Notes under the pieces: generated by a model | The model's input: the letters and a program-made list of their open reading frames with translations, nothing else | What the model was told of the DNA's origin: nothing | Databases searched by the model: none | In this document: piece by piece, positions 1-10,042 of the stretch | How positions within the stretch are numbered: the first letter of the stretch is position 1 | Layout: the number at the start of each line of letters is the position of its first letter | Position numbers and translations under genes: made by a program | Assembly: GCA_900617975.1 (NCBI GenBank) | Contig: UZAE01012790.1 | Coordinates: 1-31,646, forward strand | Reading direction: 5' to 3' | Length of the DNA stretch: 31,646 nucleotides | DNA from: Rodentolepis nana | Taxonomy: Eukaryota > Platyhelminthes > Cestoda > Cyclophyllidea > Hymenolepididae

Positions 1-145
1 CTGTCTCTTTTACATCTGTGAAACACTCTTCTGTTCCCCCCTCTTGACCTTTTGTTAATTTTATGCTTCTCCCCCGCTGTGAAGCCCGAAGTGAACTAAA
101 TGGCTAATCATAGCTATCATAAAGCCTGCCATTTGATACAGATAA
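1..145 (+). repeat. SINE-like family, copy 1 (cut by window edge)
   Basis: The copy enters from the left edge in the sense orientation with the 'CTGTCTCTTTTACATCTGTG' body segment. It runs through the C-run (GTTCCCCCCTCTTGAC), the GTGAAGCCCGAAGTGAACTAAATGG motif region and the 3' end CCTGCCATTTGATACAGATAATG. The tail has decayed from AAATAAAT to ACAGATAA, and the small 3' hairpin is changed to TCATAGCTATCA. The head lies outside the window, so length and target-site duplication cannot be judged. Confidence 0.85.
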
Positions 146-401
146 TGTTGAAGGCATAAACCTCATAACTTTCTTTGACACCCTTCGTTGCGTTAGTTAA
201 ATAACGAAAATTGAAATCAATGATCGCCATCTCACAAATCTCTAATGTTTCAAAAAACCACCTCAAACTTGTTCTCTCCACCCCTCCCCCTACCGTGTTT
301 ACTTGTAGTAAAACAATCGGATACGAACAGACAAAAAATTTACTAAAATAAAATTATGACGCTTAGACCTTACAATTGGGCTGTTAAATTATTCATTCGC
401 A

Positions 402-417
402 CCCCCCCCCCCCCCCC
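402..417. repeat. poly-C tract (about 16-17)
   Basis: An uninterrupted run of C is followed by ACCCAATGAATGG. It is one of about ten long G/C homopolymers in this AT-rich window. Confidence 0.95.
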
Positions 418-642
418 ACCCAATGAATGGGCCTATCGATTTTGACCTGAACTGCAGGAGAGCATTCGACCTCAATAATTGCACAAGACTAAAGAGGCAC
501 TATTAGCTCCAGCATTCGGATTCTTCAATCCACCTCCATCGGAGTAGATCCTATGTGGAGAATAAAAAAAAAATCGATTTTTTGACGTGAAAATGACAAC
601 TAACCGAGTCAGATCACCACTAATTAACTAATACGCAGTCGC

Positions 643-731
643 GTTCCTCCACCCCTCTGTGAAGCCCAAAGTCAGCTAAAGGGCAAGTGATTATTATCAT
701 AAAGCCCGCCATTTGAAATAAGTAAATAAAT
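643..731 (+). repeat. SINE-like family, copy 2, 5'-truncated
   Basis: Only the last ~90 bp of the element are present: GTTCCTCC, CCCCTCTGTGAAGCCC, AAAGTCAGCTAAAGGG, then CCCGCCATTTGAAATAAG followed by TAAATAAA. Loss of the 5' part with retention of the 3' tail is the usual outcome of incomplete target-primed reverse transcription. No convincing target-site duplication is visible. Confidence 0.8.
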
Positions 732-1930
732 TTCCCAAGCAAGGAAAACATTAATGTCGGTATCCTAGAATCACTTCTATGGTCTTCGTTGCTATGAGAG
801 AGTATCGTATAGGACATTACCTAGTCCCTCGTTAAGTGGAGTCCGGAAACGTCTAACTTTTTTATCAGTATTGACCACTGAATTTGATTTAATGCGCTCA
901 CATTAAACTTGCTCATGCAATTCTAATTCTTGAAATAAAGTGCTAAAGATGAAAGCAAATTTTTTAATTACTCGAACTTTAATTTGAAGTCTACATTTTG
1001 GGGACTATTTTCACAGCCTCCCTTCCATCGTTTTCCAAAATGTACTTTTCAAGTAATTATCTAGCAAATGGTACCGGGTGAGTGTCTGATTCCCTAAATA
1101 GTTAATTTTTATTCTGATTTTAACTAAGCGGGAAAGCTTATAAATGAACTTATTCTCTTTAAAAAGTGCTTTCATTCATGAAATGTTCAAGGACGTTAGA
1201 TCAAAAGGACATCATTTACTTCAACAAAGTCTGGACTGGTGTGTTAAAATCACATCTCAAATGAAAGCTTATGCATGTATTCTTCTCATTAACTATTTTG
1301 TGAAATACAAAAATAAGTTCTGCTTTAAAGAAGGAGGTAATTAACAGTCTTCCTGTTTAAATAGTTGTCTTTATCAGTCAAGGTCACTAAAGCACAGTTG
1401 ACGGTTCCGTATTGAGGAAGTTGTTCTCTCACCTTATCTTTATTCTCATTTCCTGAATGCGAATTTATCGCCTACTTTAAAACCACTGAAAGTTCTAATA
1501 GTACCCATATTTAAAAGTGATTTTAAAATTCATTAGTATATCTTTATGGGAAACAAGACATTGAAAAGAATGTGCCCACTTGTACAAAGCAAATTTTCTT
1601 ACAAGTATTTGTCAAAACGATTTTTTTTTCAATTTTTTTCTAGAAATTAAGTCGTGGTCCCTTTAGTAAGATGAATGTGAGCTGACTGGAATAATTTTAT
1701 AGTGAGTGAAAATGACGGAAATCAAGGAAGACCAATAGGGTTAAAGACCGTGTCGAATAAAAATGATATTCCAGTTTATGTAGGAAAAATCTTATTCCCT
1801 TTAAATTAACTTATTTGGTAACTCTTACGGAAATCTCACAAGGTGGATGACCACACAAACCATTGGGCGTTCACCAATGGCCACGATCTCGTGACCTCAA
1901 GGTTGACAGACGTGAATATTTACCACTCTT

Positions 1931-1952
1931 CCCCCCCCCCCCCCCCCCCCCC
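1931..1952. repeat. poly-C tract (C22)
   Basis: Twenty-two C in a row are followed by ACCCCCTG. This is the longest clean C run in the window. Its length is likely to be polymorphic and hard to sequence. Confidence 0.95.
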
Positions 1953-2241
1953 ACCCCCTGTTACCTCTACAACGTCGTAATCTCCCCCTTTCTAATCGCG
2001 TCCTTACCTCCGCCATCTTCACTTAAGTACGCCATTTAAGGATCCATTCAATTTTCTTCCATTTCTCTCTCGTCTTTTAATATTTATTACCAATAAAATG
2101 GACCAAAACAACGATTTTATTCTTTATTCTGACCCTGCATTGAACAGTGGAAGAAATTAGAATGGCCAAGGTTGATAGGGGCTCAACAAAGAAAGTTGTC
2201 TGGTGATCTCTTCTAACAGGGATTACAATCGTTCATACAAG

Positions 2242-2242
2242 C

Positions 2243-2282
<40 letters not shown>

Positions 2283-2283
2283 G
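2242..2283. repeat. (TA)n microsatellite
   Basis: About 20 TA units with a single G interruption (ATATGTATAT) near the right end. Simple sequence repeat. Confidence 0.95.
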
Positions 2284-2378
2284 TTTCTCAAATCGGTTTC
2301 TGAGAGACATATTATGATTGCGTGATTGCTGAGACATAAGTTCGGAAAATTTAGATGTGCGGAAGTACGGAATAACAT

Positions 2379-2808
2379 AATTTATTTATATCAAATGGCA
2401 GGCGATTTGATAGTCACCATTAGGCCTTTAATTGACTTCAGGCTTCACAGAGGGGAAGTAACATTAAAGTGAAAAAACTCGAGAGGGAGGAGAACAGAAG
2501 AGTGTTAAAAAAGATGTAAAAGAGACAGACACAAAGGTAGAAAAAATGGTGAGGTGAGTACTATGGAAGTAGTCGAATATGACATATAGTGGGGTGATGG
2601 TAGTTTGAAGTCAGAAAGCAACTGCCAGTGAGGGGTGATGGTAGTTTGAAGTGAGAAGTCAACTGCCAGTGCGGGTGATGGTAGTTTGAAGTGAGAAGTC
2701 AACTGCCGCTTAGGATCAGAAGTCAACTTACAGTTGAGAGACTTTTTTTCTGTATGAGTATACGTTGCCCAGGGTGCACCGCGTGGAGGTAAGTCTCTCT
2801 AACACTCC
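2379..2808 (-). repeat. SINE-like family, copy 3, full length with internal triplication
   Basis: Read on the minus strand, the copy starts GGAGTGTTAGAGAGACTTACC-like and ends with CATTTGATATAAATAAATT. It is about 100 bp longer than normal because a ~40-bp module (GGTGATGGTAGTTTGAAGT.. on plus) is present three times (2592-2712). Flanks match in 11 of 14 positions: GTACGGAATAACAT at 2365-2378 and GTATAAAATAACAT at 2809-2822. This is best read as an aged target-site duplication. The outer head stem carries a paired change (see findings). Confidence 0.9.
2592..2712 (-). repeat. three tandem ~40-bp units inside SINE copy 3
   Basis: Units at about 2592-2631, 2632-2672 and 2673-2712 each contain GGTGATGGTAGTTTGAAGT and end in CAACTGCC. 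Other copies have this module once. The units differ by a few bases (GTCAGAAAGC versus GTGAGAAGTC), so the expansion is not brand new. Confidence 0.9.
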
Positions 2809-2822
2809 GTATAAAATAACAT

Positions 2823-4654
2823 GAACTTCATCGTTAGTAACTTTTACTCCAAACGAATTAAAACTTTCTGTGTTTATCACAATTGTGTTTAGCCACAAAA
2901 TTAAGGCGATATCGTTTTACTATTATTCATATGTATTTAAGTTAAACTCTTAATTAATCAATAGTCAACTTCAATTTAATAATTTTTGTGAACCATAATA
3001 TATTTCATTGTTTCATAGTATATGGTAACTGGTGAGGCAATAATCTGTTTGGTCCCAAAGTCACAACAATAAATGCTAATCTGCCTAATTTGTGGTGCCA
3101 ACGTCAAATGTGAAAACTGACATTTAAATCAATTTGTGCACAAAATCTGCCAAGACCAGGCTTCAGCCGAAATGACTGCCTCTGTTCATAAAGACCTTTG
3201 GGGATATGAATGTAGTAATCAAAACAGTAATTAAGACAAGAATATGCAAAGTTGACTTTCTTTTCCCTTCTTGCAATGAAATTCTTATTGATATGATAAA
3301 ATATATTCATGTGATCTAATTGCTGTCATTCACAACTTTAGGTAATACGTGATAGCAAATCATTTAATAAGATCACAAATTTTGCCCTGACAAAGTGCTT
3401 CGCACATCATGCCTATAATCCTTAATATGACATTTACTGAGGAGATAAGAACGAAGATAAGTAAGGTCTTCAGTCATGAATCCAGAGCTTTTAATGCAGC
3501 CACAGATGCTTTTGGGAACCCCTTGAATTAGCGACATTGAAAGAGCGGCATACTGTCGAGGTACCTTGATTTGAAAACCTTCTTTTTCTCACCTATCTTC
3601 AATACTCAGCAAGAAGAGGAGAAAGAAACACGGTGAAAACAGAGTTCATTGTGAAAGAACCTGAAGTCATGAGGTGTAGAGGTCGGTATTGTGCTTAAAG
3701 GAACTTTTACCCCTGTAACTAACCTTGATAGTAATGAGGTGGCCAATTGCAAAGCTAGTCTGCTCTAGGTTTTAAGTACTTCAAGTTTGATCACCTGTGT
3801 TTTTATAATATATCTCTCCTTTAGCAACAGCATATGTATCAGGTGGTTGACGCTCTCTTCAAGCCAACTAGTTGGAATAAGTTATACAGGTCTTCATTTG
3901 GCCCAAATCAGCTAAATTCTGACCAACTGTCAAGCCTAAGGAGAGTGCTCCAAGCATAAGAGATATGGCCCAAGGAATCTATTGTGGGCAACCCGCATTC
4001 AACAACTCTTTTCAATATTTTTCAATATCCAGTCTATTCTAAGGCCTTTAGAAGTAATCGCTTGGATATTCTTGTTCACCTGCAGGAAAAAATATAAAAT
4101 GACTTTAATTTTCGCATCACGTGTACGTGTTTACAACCAACTTTACACAAGCACCCATATGCAAGATGGACATCTTTACTCATCAAGGTCACACTCATAA
4201 AAACAAATTATGCTTTGCTTCAAGCCTCTTCAACAAACCTTGATATCAGGAAGTATTCAAGGAGTGAGATTTCGCAAGCTGAAATACTACTATGGTGATC
4301 ACACGAAATTTCGAGATTATGATGTGTAGAGTGGAAAAAAGAACCCAAAACCGGGTGAAGTGGAAGAAAGAGATGGAGAAACAGATTAGCCACTGCACAC
4401 TAGTTCATATGCGTTGACATAAAATATACCAAAGCAAACGCATTCCTTTTCAAAGCTAATATTGCATCAGGAATTAGACAATGTTCTAAATTAACCGCAG
4501 TGCACAGTTGGCTTGGGTTTGGCCAAGAAATACCACAAAATTTTGACAGGGAATCAATGATCAGGTCTGGAAGAAATTACATGGAATGCGATTACATTAA
4601 TTGTTAATTGCTTTTCAATGAATGATGCAAGCCCAAGATTTTCATAAAAAATGG
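2823..4654. other. non-coding stretch, nothing specific seen
   Basis: AT-rich unique-looking DNA. Open frames at 3104-3310 (minus) and 3982-4200 (plus) are short with no recognisable domain and no convincing splice or polyadenylation context. I see no RNA gene or mobile element. Confidence 0.55.
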
Positions 4655-4667
4655 CAAAATTAAAATT

Positions 4668-4992
4668 TATTATTTATTTATTTCAAATGTAAGGCGTTTT
4701 GATAGTTATCATTAGCCCTCGAGCTGACTTCAGGCTTCACAGAGGAGGAGGGGAAACATCAAAGTGGCAGAAAGTCGAGAGGGGAGGGCGACGGAATAAT
4801 GATTCACAGAGGTAAAAGAGACAGACAGGCACAAAGGAAAGGCGAAATCTGCTGAAATTGTGGAATATGACATACAGTGGGGTGATGGTAGTTAGAAGTC
4901 AGAAGTCAACTGCCGGTTAATAGACTTTTTTGCCGTATGAGTATACGTTGACCAAGGTGCACCACGTGGAGGTAAGTCTATCACACACTCCT
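4668..4992 (-). repeat. SINE-like family, copy 4, full length
   Basis: On the minus strand it starts GGAGTGTGTGATAGACTTAC and ends in CATTTGAAATAAATAAATAA. The outer stem (ATAGACTT/AAGTCTAT) is intact. The flanks are AT-rich and give only an imperfect duplication (CAAAATTAAAATT near 4655 and CAAAATAAATT near 4993), so the exact ends are uncertain by several bases. Confidence 0.88.
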
Positions 4993-5729
4993 CAAAATAA
5001 ATTATAAAAAGAAGACTCTGTACCTTCCAATCCTGTCTAACTTTTCGAAAAATCGGTTGTTAAAATGGCATTCCATAATTTATTTTCAGCCTCCATAGCG
5101 TCTATGCAGGTTATCCACATTTTACTACCAACCAAGAGACCTCATATATCCATTTCCTTTATAAAAAATTACTCAAAGATTTAAAATTTCGTTGTGTTAT
5201 GAGCGTCCAGGAAGATTTGAGCCACCAATAGTGGTATTTGTTCAAACTTGAGGCTTATGATTCCAAAGACATCAATTTTGTAGTACATAAGAATGCATGT
5301 CATACACTTTTACTGTGCCCATGTAATGTGACTGGCCATTGACGATCATCCCCGGATTAGCCTGTTTTAGTCTAATCCTTCTGATTGATGTCTTTGAGGT
5401 CACTTAGGGCTTCAGAATGCAATCTTGTAAATGCATGTATATGCAAGCTTTAAATACTAGGAAAGTAAGTAATCATCCGTATTTCCTACACCCTCTGAAA
5501 ACCAGCAACCATTGATTTGAGAAGGGGGAAACCATTCAATGGCCGCTCTTGTGGAGATTTATTGATTTACCAAAACCCTAGTTAACTAGATTAAATTAAT
5601 GACGTTAGGCGTCCACGCCATAGCACCCACCTCTTTTGGCACTGACTTGACAGATGTTCACGCAGTCCACTGCACTTTCAGTGCACAGTCATTTTCAGGT
5701 TCTTTTACCCAGTGGTGAAATTTATTTCA

Positions 5730-5765
<36 letters not shown>
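5730..5765. repeat. (TA)n microsatellite
   Basis: About 17 TA units with one TATG interruption near the left end. Confidence 0.95.
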
Positions 5766-5769
<4 letters not shown>

Positions 5770-6083
5770 ACTGAAATTCGTGATTTTTTGCAAATCTGTC
5801 TATTAACTCAGAATCTCCTATAGTACAGGGCAATAAATAAGACAAAACCATTTGTTTGTAAAGAATTGGTAATGCTTTATAATTAATTTTCCAATAACGC
5901 TCAACCGAAGTAAAATCAAATTTAATTATCTTTATTTTCTCTATTCTTGTGGTTTCTATTTCAACCACACATTACTAATTGAAAAGGTGCCTGTGTATTG
6001 CTCTTGAAAATCATTTGTGAGCTATAACCGGAGTCAAATTCAATAATCAACTTGATTAGCTAATCATAGAAAATAGATAGACC

Positions 6084-6098
6084 GGGGGGGGGGGGGGG
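6084..6098. repeat. poly-G tract (G15)
   Basis: Fifteen G followed by AGGGAGGTGG, a G-rich region that could form a quadruplex on the plus strand. Confidence 0.95.
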
Positions 6099-6296
6099 AG
6101 GGAGGTGGAAGAGACACCGAAGAAATGGGCGTGGATTTTGATGACAGTCTTAAAAGCAAGACTGTTTCTACATTACTTAAACCACCATTAGTGCCGCTCC
6201 ACCGTGCACAACTACAGATTGGGAGACAGTTGAACTCTATATACCTTTTCTGGATTATTTCCATAAATTAGTTTTTCAAAAACAACCAAATTCGTC

Positions 6297-6564
6297 TCAG
6301 TGAGGGAAAGGGTCAACTATATTTAGAAGTTTGAGTGATAGTGGTAATATCTTCGCAGTAGGTACTAGGTTATCTGCCAATAGTTCCTCACATTTTTGGG
6401 CATTACTCAAGGTCACAAATACTGATCTCCTTTTATGTAAGTCCTTATCAAGTTTGTCAATGTTGGGATTCACCACCACCAGTGTTAATTTAGGAAGATG
6501 ATTACCTTTAAATTTATTCCTAAACGATTTACTATCTTTTACGCCCTTCAAGCTGATACCGTGA
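6297..6564 (-). CDS. possible terminal coding exon, unknown product
   Basis: On the minus strand an open frame of about 88 codons runs from a good-looking 3' splice site (pyrimidine-rich TTTTTCTGCTTCTAG, intron end at 6565) to a TGA at 6297-6299. The peptide has a balanced composition with charged and hydrophobic residues alternating (for example HGISLKGVKDSKSF near its start and NAQKCEELLADN further on), unlike the low-complexity frames elsewhere. The exon would start with the last base of a split codon. No upstream exon was identified and I recognise no family. A candidate AATAAA on this strand lies ~360 bp downstream (5931-5936). Chance remains a real alternative in 31 kb of AT-rich DNA. 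Confidence 0.22.
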
Positions 6565-6785
6565 CTAGAAGCAGAAAAACACAAATTCTCGTTGTAATGG
6601 CGAGAAATTAACACAGCTCAACGCGGAATATGCTTGGTCCTTCTAACTTGCCTTAAACCGTTTCCTATGAACAAGTTAAGCAATAAGGAACTTGCACTTA
6701 TTGTAATTTATTTGGTGTTTCTTGTGGAATATTCTCTCATATTCGTAAAAAAACACTGTTGTTTTAATTTGACACTTTTAACTTA

Positions 6786-6975
6786 ATGAGAAAACAGTTG
6801 GCTTGGACAGACACTCAAGCTGTCCCATGCAATGTTAATTTTTGCCCAATGCGTCATTTTCTAACCCTGACAAAATTTGAGCCCTTTAGTGCTCAGTTGA
6901 TTTTATTGTGCTCTCGTGATGTTGTGGAGCAAAATTCACTAGAGCTTGGGACTATTTATCAACTAATGACATTAA
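6786..6975 (+). CDS. possible first exon of a two-exon gene, unknown product
   Basis: An ATG at 6786 opens a frame reading MRKQLAWTDTQ and onward. A strong 5' splice-site match (TTAA|GTGAGT) sits at 6975/6976, after the first base of a codon. If spliced to 8240 the reading frame continues. The continuous frame instead stops at 7017-7019. Nothing in the ~63 residues matches a domain I know. There is no visible promoter element just upstream. The support is the phase match and the two splice motifs only. Confidence 0.15.
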
Positions 6976-7461
6976 GTGAGTCAGAAGTCTACTGTATCCT
7001 GTATGCGCACTGTCGATAACTTGCTATTCCTCTTAATCAAAATTTGCGCGCTTTAAAAAAATTACATCCAACTGAAACCGGTGGTAATGCTGATCTAACA
7101 TAGAAGAACTGGGCCTATTAGATAATTTTGCAGTTTATTAATTTATTTTCAGCTGAATTCACTAGTTGCATGTTTGAAATTACCTAAATCTCAGTAGTAA
7201 AATGTATCTGAATGAATCTTTCATTGACTACAGTCTGAAGAATTCACATTAAAAAGTTTGAAGTGTAAACAAATTTCATTAGAATTAAAAAATGTAAGGA
7301 CGATAAATCTTGCTCTGTTTCGAATAAAATTTAAGGAGACCAAGATAAATGCATTTTCCAGGCAGTCTGCTTTATCAGAGAACATTAAAAAGTGTATTTT
7401 AAATAAGTCAGTCCATTTAAACAAATAGTTCAATTTGAACAAAATGATATTTAATAAATGG

Positions 7462-7785
7462 GGGGGGGGGTATGCGATAGACTTACCTTCACGGGATGCA
7501 CCTTGGGCAACGTATACTTATACGACAAAATAGTCGATAAACAGGTAATTAACTTCTGACTCCACAATACCATGGCACCACAATATGCCATATTCTACCA
7601 CTTTCACAGTACTCATCTTACCTTTTTCTCTACCTTTGTGTCTGTCAGCCTCTTTTACATCTGTGAATCGCTCTTCTGATCCCCACCCCTCGACTTTCGG
7701 CTACTTTGATGAACCTTACTTTTGTGAAGCCCGAAGTCAGCTAAATGGCTAATGATAGCTATCAAAACGCCTACCATTTGAAATA
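7462..7785 (+). repeat. SINE-like family, copy 5, full length, diverged
   Basis: The sense copy begins with a G run followed by TATGCGATAGACTTACC and ends CCATTTGAAATAAAT. AATAAATGG occurs on both sides (7453-7461 and 7786-7794), a possible 9-bp duplication, but it overlaps the tail repeat and so is weaker evidence. The head is more diverged than in other copies (GGGATGCACCTTGGG for GTGGTGCACCCTGGG), and the outer stem is broken (TAGTCGAT). The extra 5' G residues (a G run of about 11) are unusual. Confidence 0.9.
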
Positions 7786-7799
7786 AATAAATGGTTAAC

Positions 7800-8239
7800 A
7801 TCTAACCGATGTCCTTATACACTTCATCTGATTGACTTTCAGCCAACCGACAAAATAGTTTTGATCAATTTAAAGAAGTCCGATAACATTATCAAAGACA
7901 AAAATGAACAATTTTGTTGTAGTGGTCTAATTTCATTCCTAAAACTCTGAATACTTTTCCAAATCTATAATCATTCCTTTGCGAGAGTTAGCAATGATCG
8001 ATTCGGTACAAATTTTGGGAAGCTTTGTCTGACTTTTAACTGCAATCATCTTGGATCTTAGTGTCGGAATTAAGTCTTGCTGCCTTTTATGACCATTAAA
8101 CTGTTTGCTTAGGTACTTTTGCTTCACGTCTTGAGAATTAGGGCAAACAGAAGAGCTCGTAGTGGCTTAACTTTTCTCATATTTTGAATTGTTACAACAA
8201 TTCGATTATCTAGTTAATCCCTGTGTTTGTCCTCCTCAG
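7800..8239. other. stretch between SINE copy 5 and the possible exon
   Basis: Apart from serving as the right part of a proposed intron, I see no feature. A minus-strand open frame (7939-8127) is short and unrecognised. Confidence 0.4.
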
Positions 8240-8490
8240 CTCGTCCTGCTAATGACTCCTCCATCGGCTCGTCGGCTGGTTATCAATTTATCCTAGCAAC
8301 CAATCTTTGCCCAGTGAACTTCGCCACCTCACACTTCACCTTTGATATGAATATCCCCCCTCCCAAAACGACTCCATTCTTTCCTGTGAAAATTGAATTC
8401 ACAAAGCAAAGGAAAACGAAAAATCTGCATCAATTTTCTCCATGCGGTATTGATATCTTCTTCCATGAAATTTTGATAACGATAAGTTAA
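8240..8490 (+). CDS. possible terminal exon of the same model, unknown product
   Basis: A good 3' splice site (TGTTTGTCCTCCTCAG, ending 8239) is followed by an open frame to a TAA at 8488-8490. The exon starts with two bases of a codon, which fits the split codon left at 6975. The ~83-residue peptide (RPANDSSIGSSAGYQF near its start, IPPPKTTPFFPVKIEF further on) is of mixed composition and not recognised. A candidate polyadenylation signal AATAAA lies at 8598-8603. The proposed intron (6976-8239, GT..AG) contains SINE copy 5 in the same orientation. Without transcript data this is only a hypothesis. Confidence 0.2.
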
Positions 8491-8603
8491 CCAGACTAAG
8501 TTTGTATTTAGGATACTGAATTAATCAATCTACTCCATAATTCTACTGTGTCCAAATTCCATTGCCCATGAAGCTCTGATCAATATTTTTTTCAATGAAT
8601 AAA

Positions 8604-9180
8604 GATTCATTAAGTATTCCTCTGTTCTCTATGGTCCACTTGAGTATTCTTAGATAAAAGAGAAGAATTGGCTTTAGTCATTATCAATAAATTGAGTACC
8701 ATTCTGCACTCATAGCATACCTCATCACTCCGATAGTGCAATAGCACAATTCACCGTGATGTAAATTATCGATCCCTCCTTCAAAACCAATTCTTACTTT
8801 GTTTCATTGTTGGTTGAGGTTTTACTTTCTTTTTAAAACGTTTGAATTTTTATATCTACTTTCCTGCCCACTTAATGAACTCCTTTTGAGACACAGCGAC
8901 TAGGGTGGACTTAACTTTCCCTGTCATCAAGTCCATCTCGTTTGTCTACCTCAAAAATATTTAATTGTGATCCAATTATGACGTTTTTTCTCTGCATTCA
9001 TATGAATCTATGTATTTGCCAAAGTAAGTGCCTGATTTTTCGGATCGATGTTAGTTCACTAATTGGTGTTTCAGCGCCCCAATTTACACAGATAATTTCA
9101 CTCCAATATAAGTATAATTAGTATTCTGAATAGATTATTGTAATTATCTTGATAGATATGGGTAGACATAGATAGATATG
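8604..9180. other. non-coding stretch
   Basis: No gene supported. The right end has a degenerate GATA-type repeat (GATAGATATGG occurs twice between about 9151 and 9182) directly next to SINE copy 6. Confidence 0.5.
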
Positions 9181-9302
9181 GATATGACATACAGTGGGGT
9201 CATGGTAGTTTGAAGTCAACTGCCAGTAATAGACTTTTTTTGTCGTATGAGTATACGTTGCCCAGGGTGCACCACGTGGAGGTAAGTCTATCACACACTC
9301 CC
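9181..9302 (-). repeat. SINE-like family, copy 6, head-only fragment
   Basis: Minus-strand sense begins GGGAGTGTGTGATAGACTT and keeps the whole 65-nt head plus the CTACCATGACCCCACTG module. It stops at ATATCC where it meets GATA-type simple sequence. The 3' half and tail are missing. Ordinary 5' truncation would lose the other end, so a later deletion or a different mechanism is implied. Confidence 0.85.
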
Positions 9303-10032
9303 TGACAATTCACATATTATTCTCCTTATTCACACATTGACAGCGACTTTACCACAGTCATAGAGCTCATAAATTGTTTACCTAAGTGGGTAGGATTATC
9401 AAGTTGTTTTGGCTAATTAATAAAAGCAATTTTTTTCGAGTTGGTAGAATCGACCCCTCAGTTGAAACCACTAATTAATAAACCTTGAACTTTGCAGGTT
9501 TGGACTCATCTAGGAGTATTCGATTCCAAGTCTACGCTTTAAACTTTCGTGCTAAGAATCTTAGCTTTATTATCAATTTCGACACTCTCCACCATAGATT
9601 GTTTCTTGTTCATAGAAACTTCCCTGAGGTAAAAAGATAATAATTATGCTTAGCTTTACCATAGTAATCACATTTCTTTTCTCCTTAACGCTATATTGGG
9701 AAAACTGATAACTTGTAATAAATTTAAGTAATTTATAAAATAAGCAGTTTCAAATCCACAGAAAGTGAAAAAGCTAAGGTGTAATTTTATTAATTTTCAG
9801 TAAACAAATTAGTAATACACACTAAATTAATTCCGTTAATACTTGGCATAAAATGCGTAATATTCAATTAGGAAATTATTATTTTGCATGTGCCCTCGTC
9901 TAGGTAAATTCTAATTTAAGAAAATAAATAACTGGGGCAGTGAGTAAAGAAGACATTCCAATAGGCTGATCACATTAAGAATGAGGATTTAAAAAGCTTG
10001 ATTCCTTTTCAATTTTTCCGCCATAAAAGATA

Positions 10033-10042
10033 CCCCCCCCCC
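10033..10042. repeat. poly-C tract (C10)
   Basis: Ten C followed by TCCCCTCC. Confidence 0.9.

Larger units (their letters stand above)
732..2364. other. non-coding stretch with poly-C and TA repeat
   Basis: I see no supported gene here. The longest open frame (1144-1344 plus) is short, AT-rich and resembles no known protein. The stretch holds a C22 tract (1931-1952) and a (TA)n microsatellite (2242-2283). Confidence 0.6.
5004..6296. other. non-coding stretch with TA repeat and poly-G
   Basis: No supported gene. A minus-strand open frame (5705-5968) runs into the (TA)n repeat and is not recognisable. The stretch contains (TA)n at 5730-5765 and G15 at 6084-6098. Confidence 0.5.

Noticed and set aside
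2379..2808. DNA transposon or MITE with inverted ends
   Set aside because: The short inverted sequences (TAGACTT/AAGTCTA) lie both within the 65-nt head, not at the two ends of the element. TSD lengths vary (9-14 bp) and the tail is a short tandem repeat, all as in retroposons.
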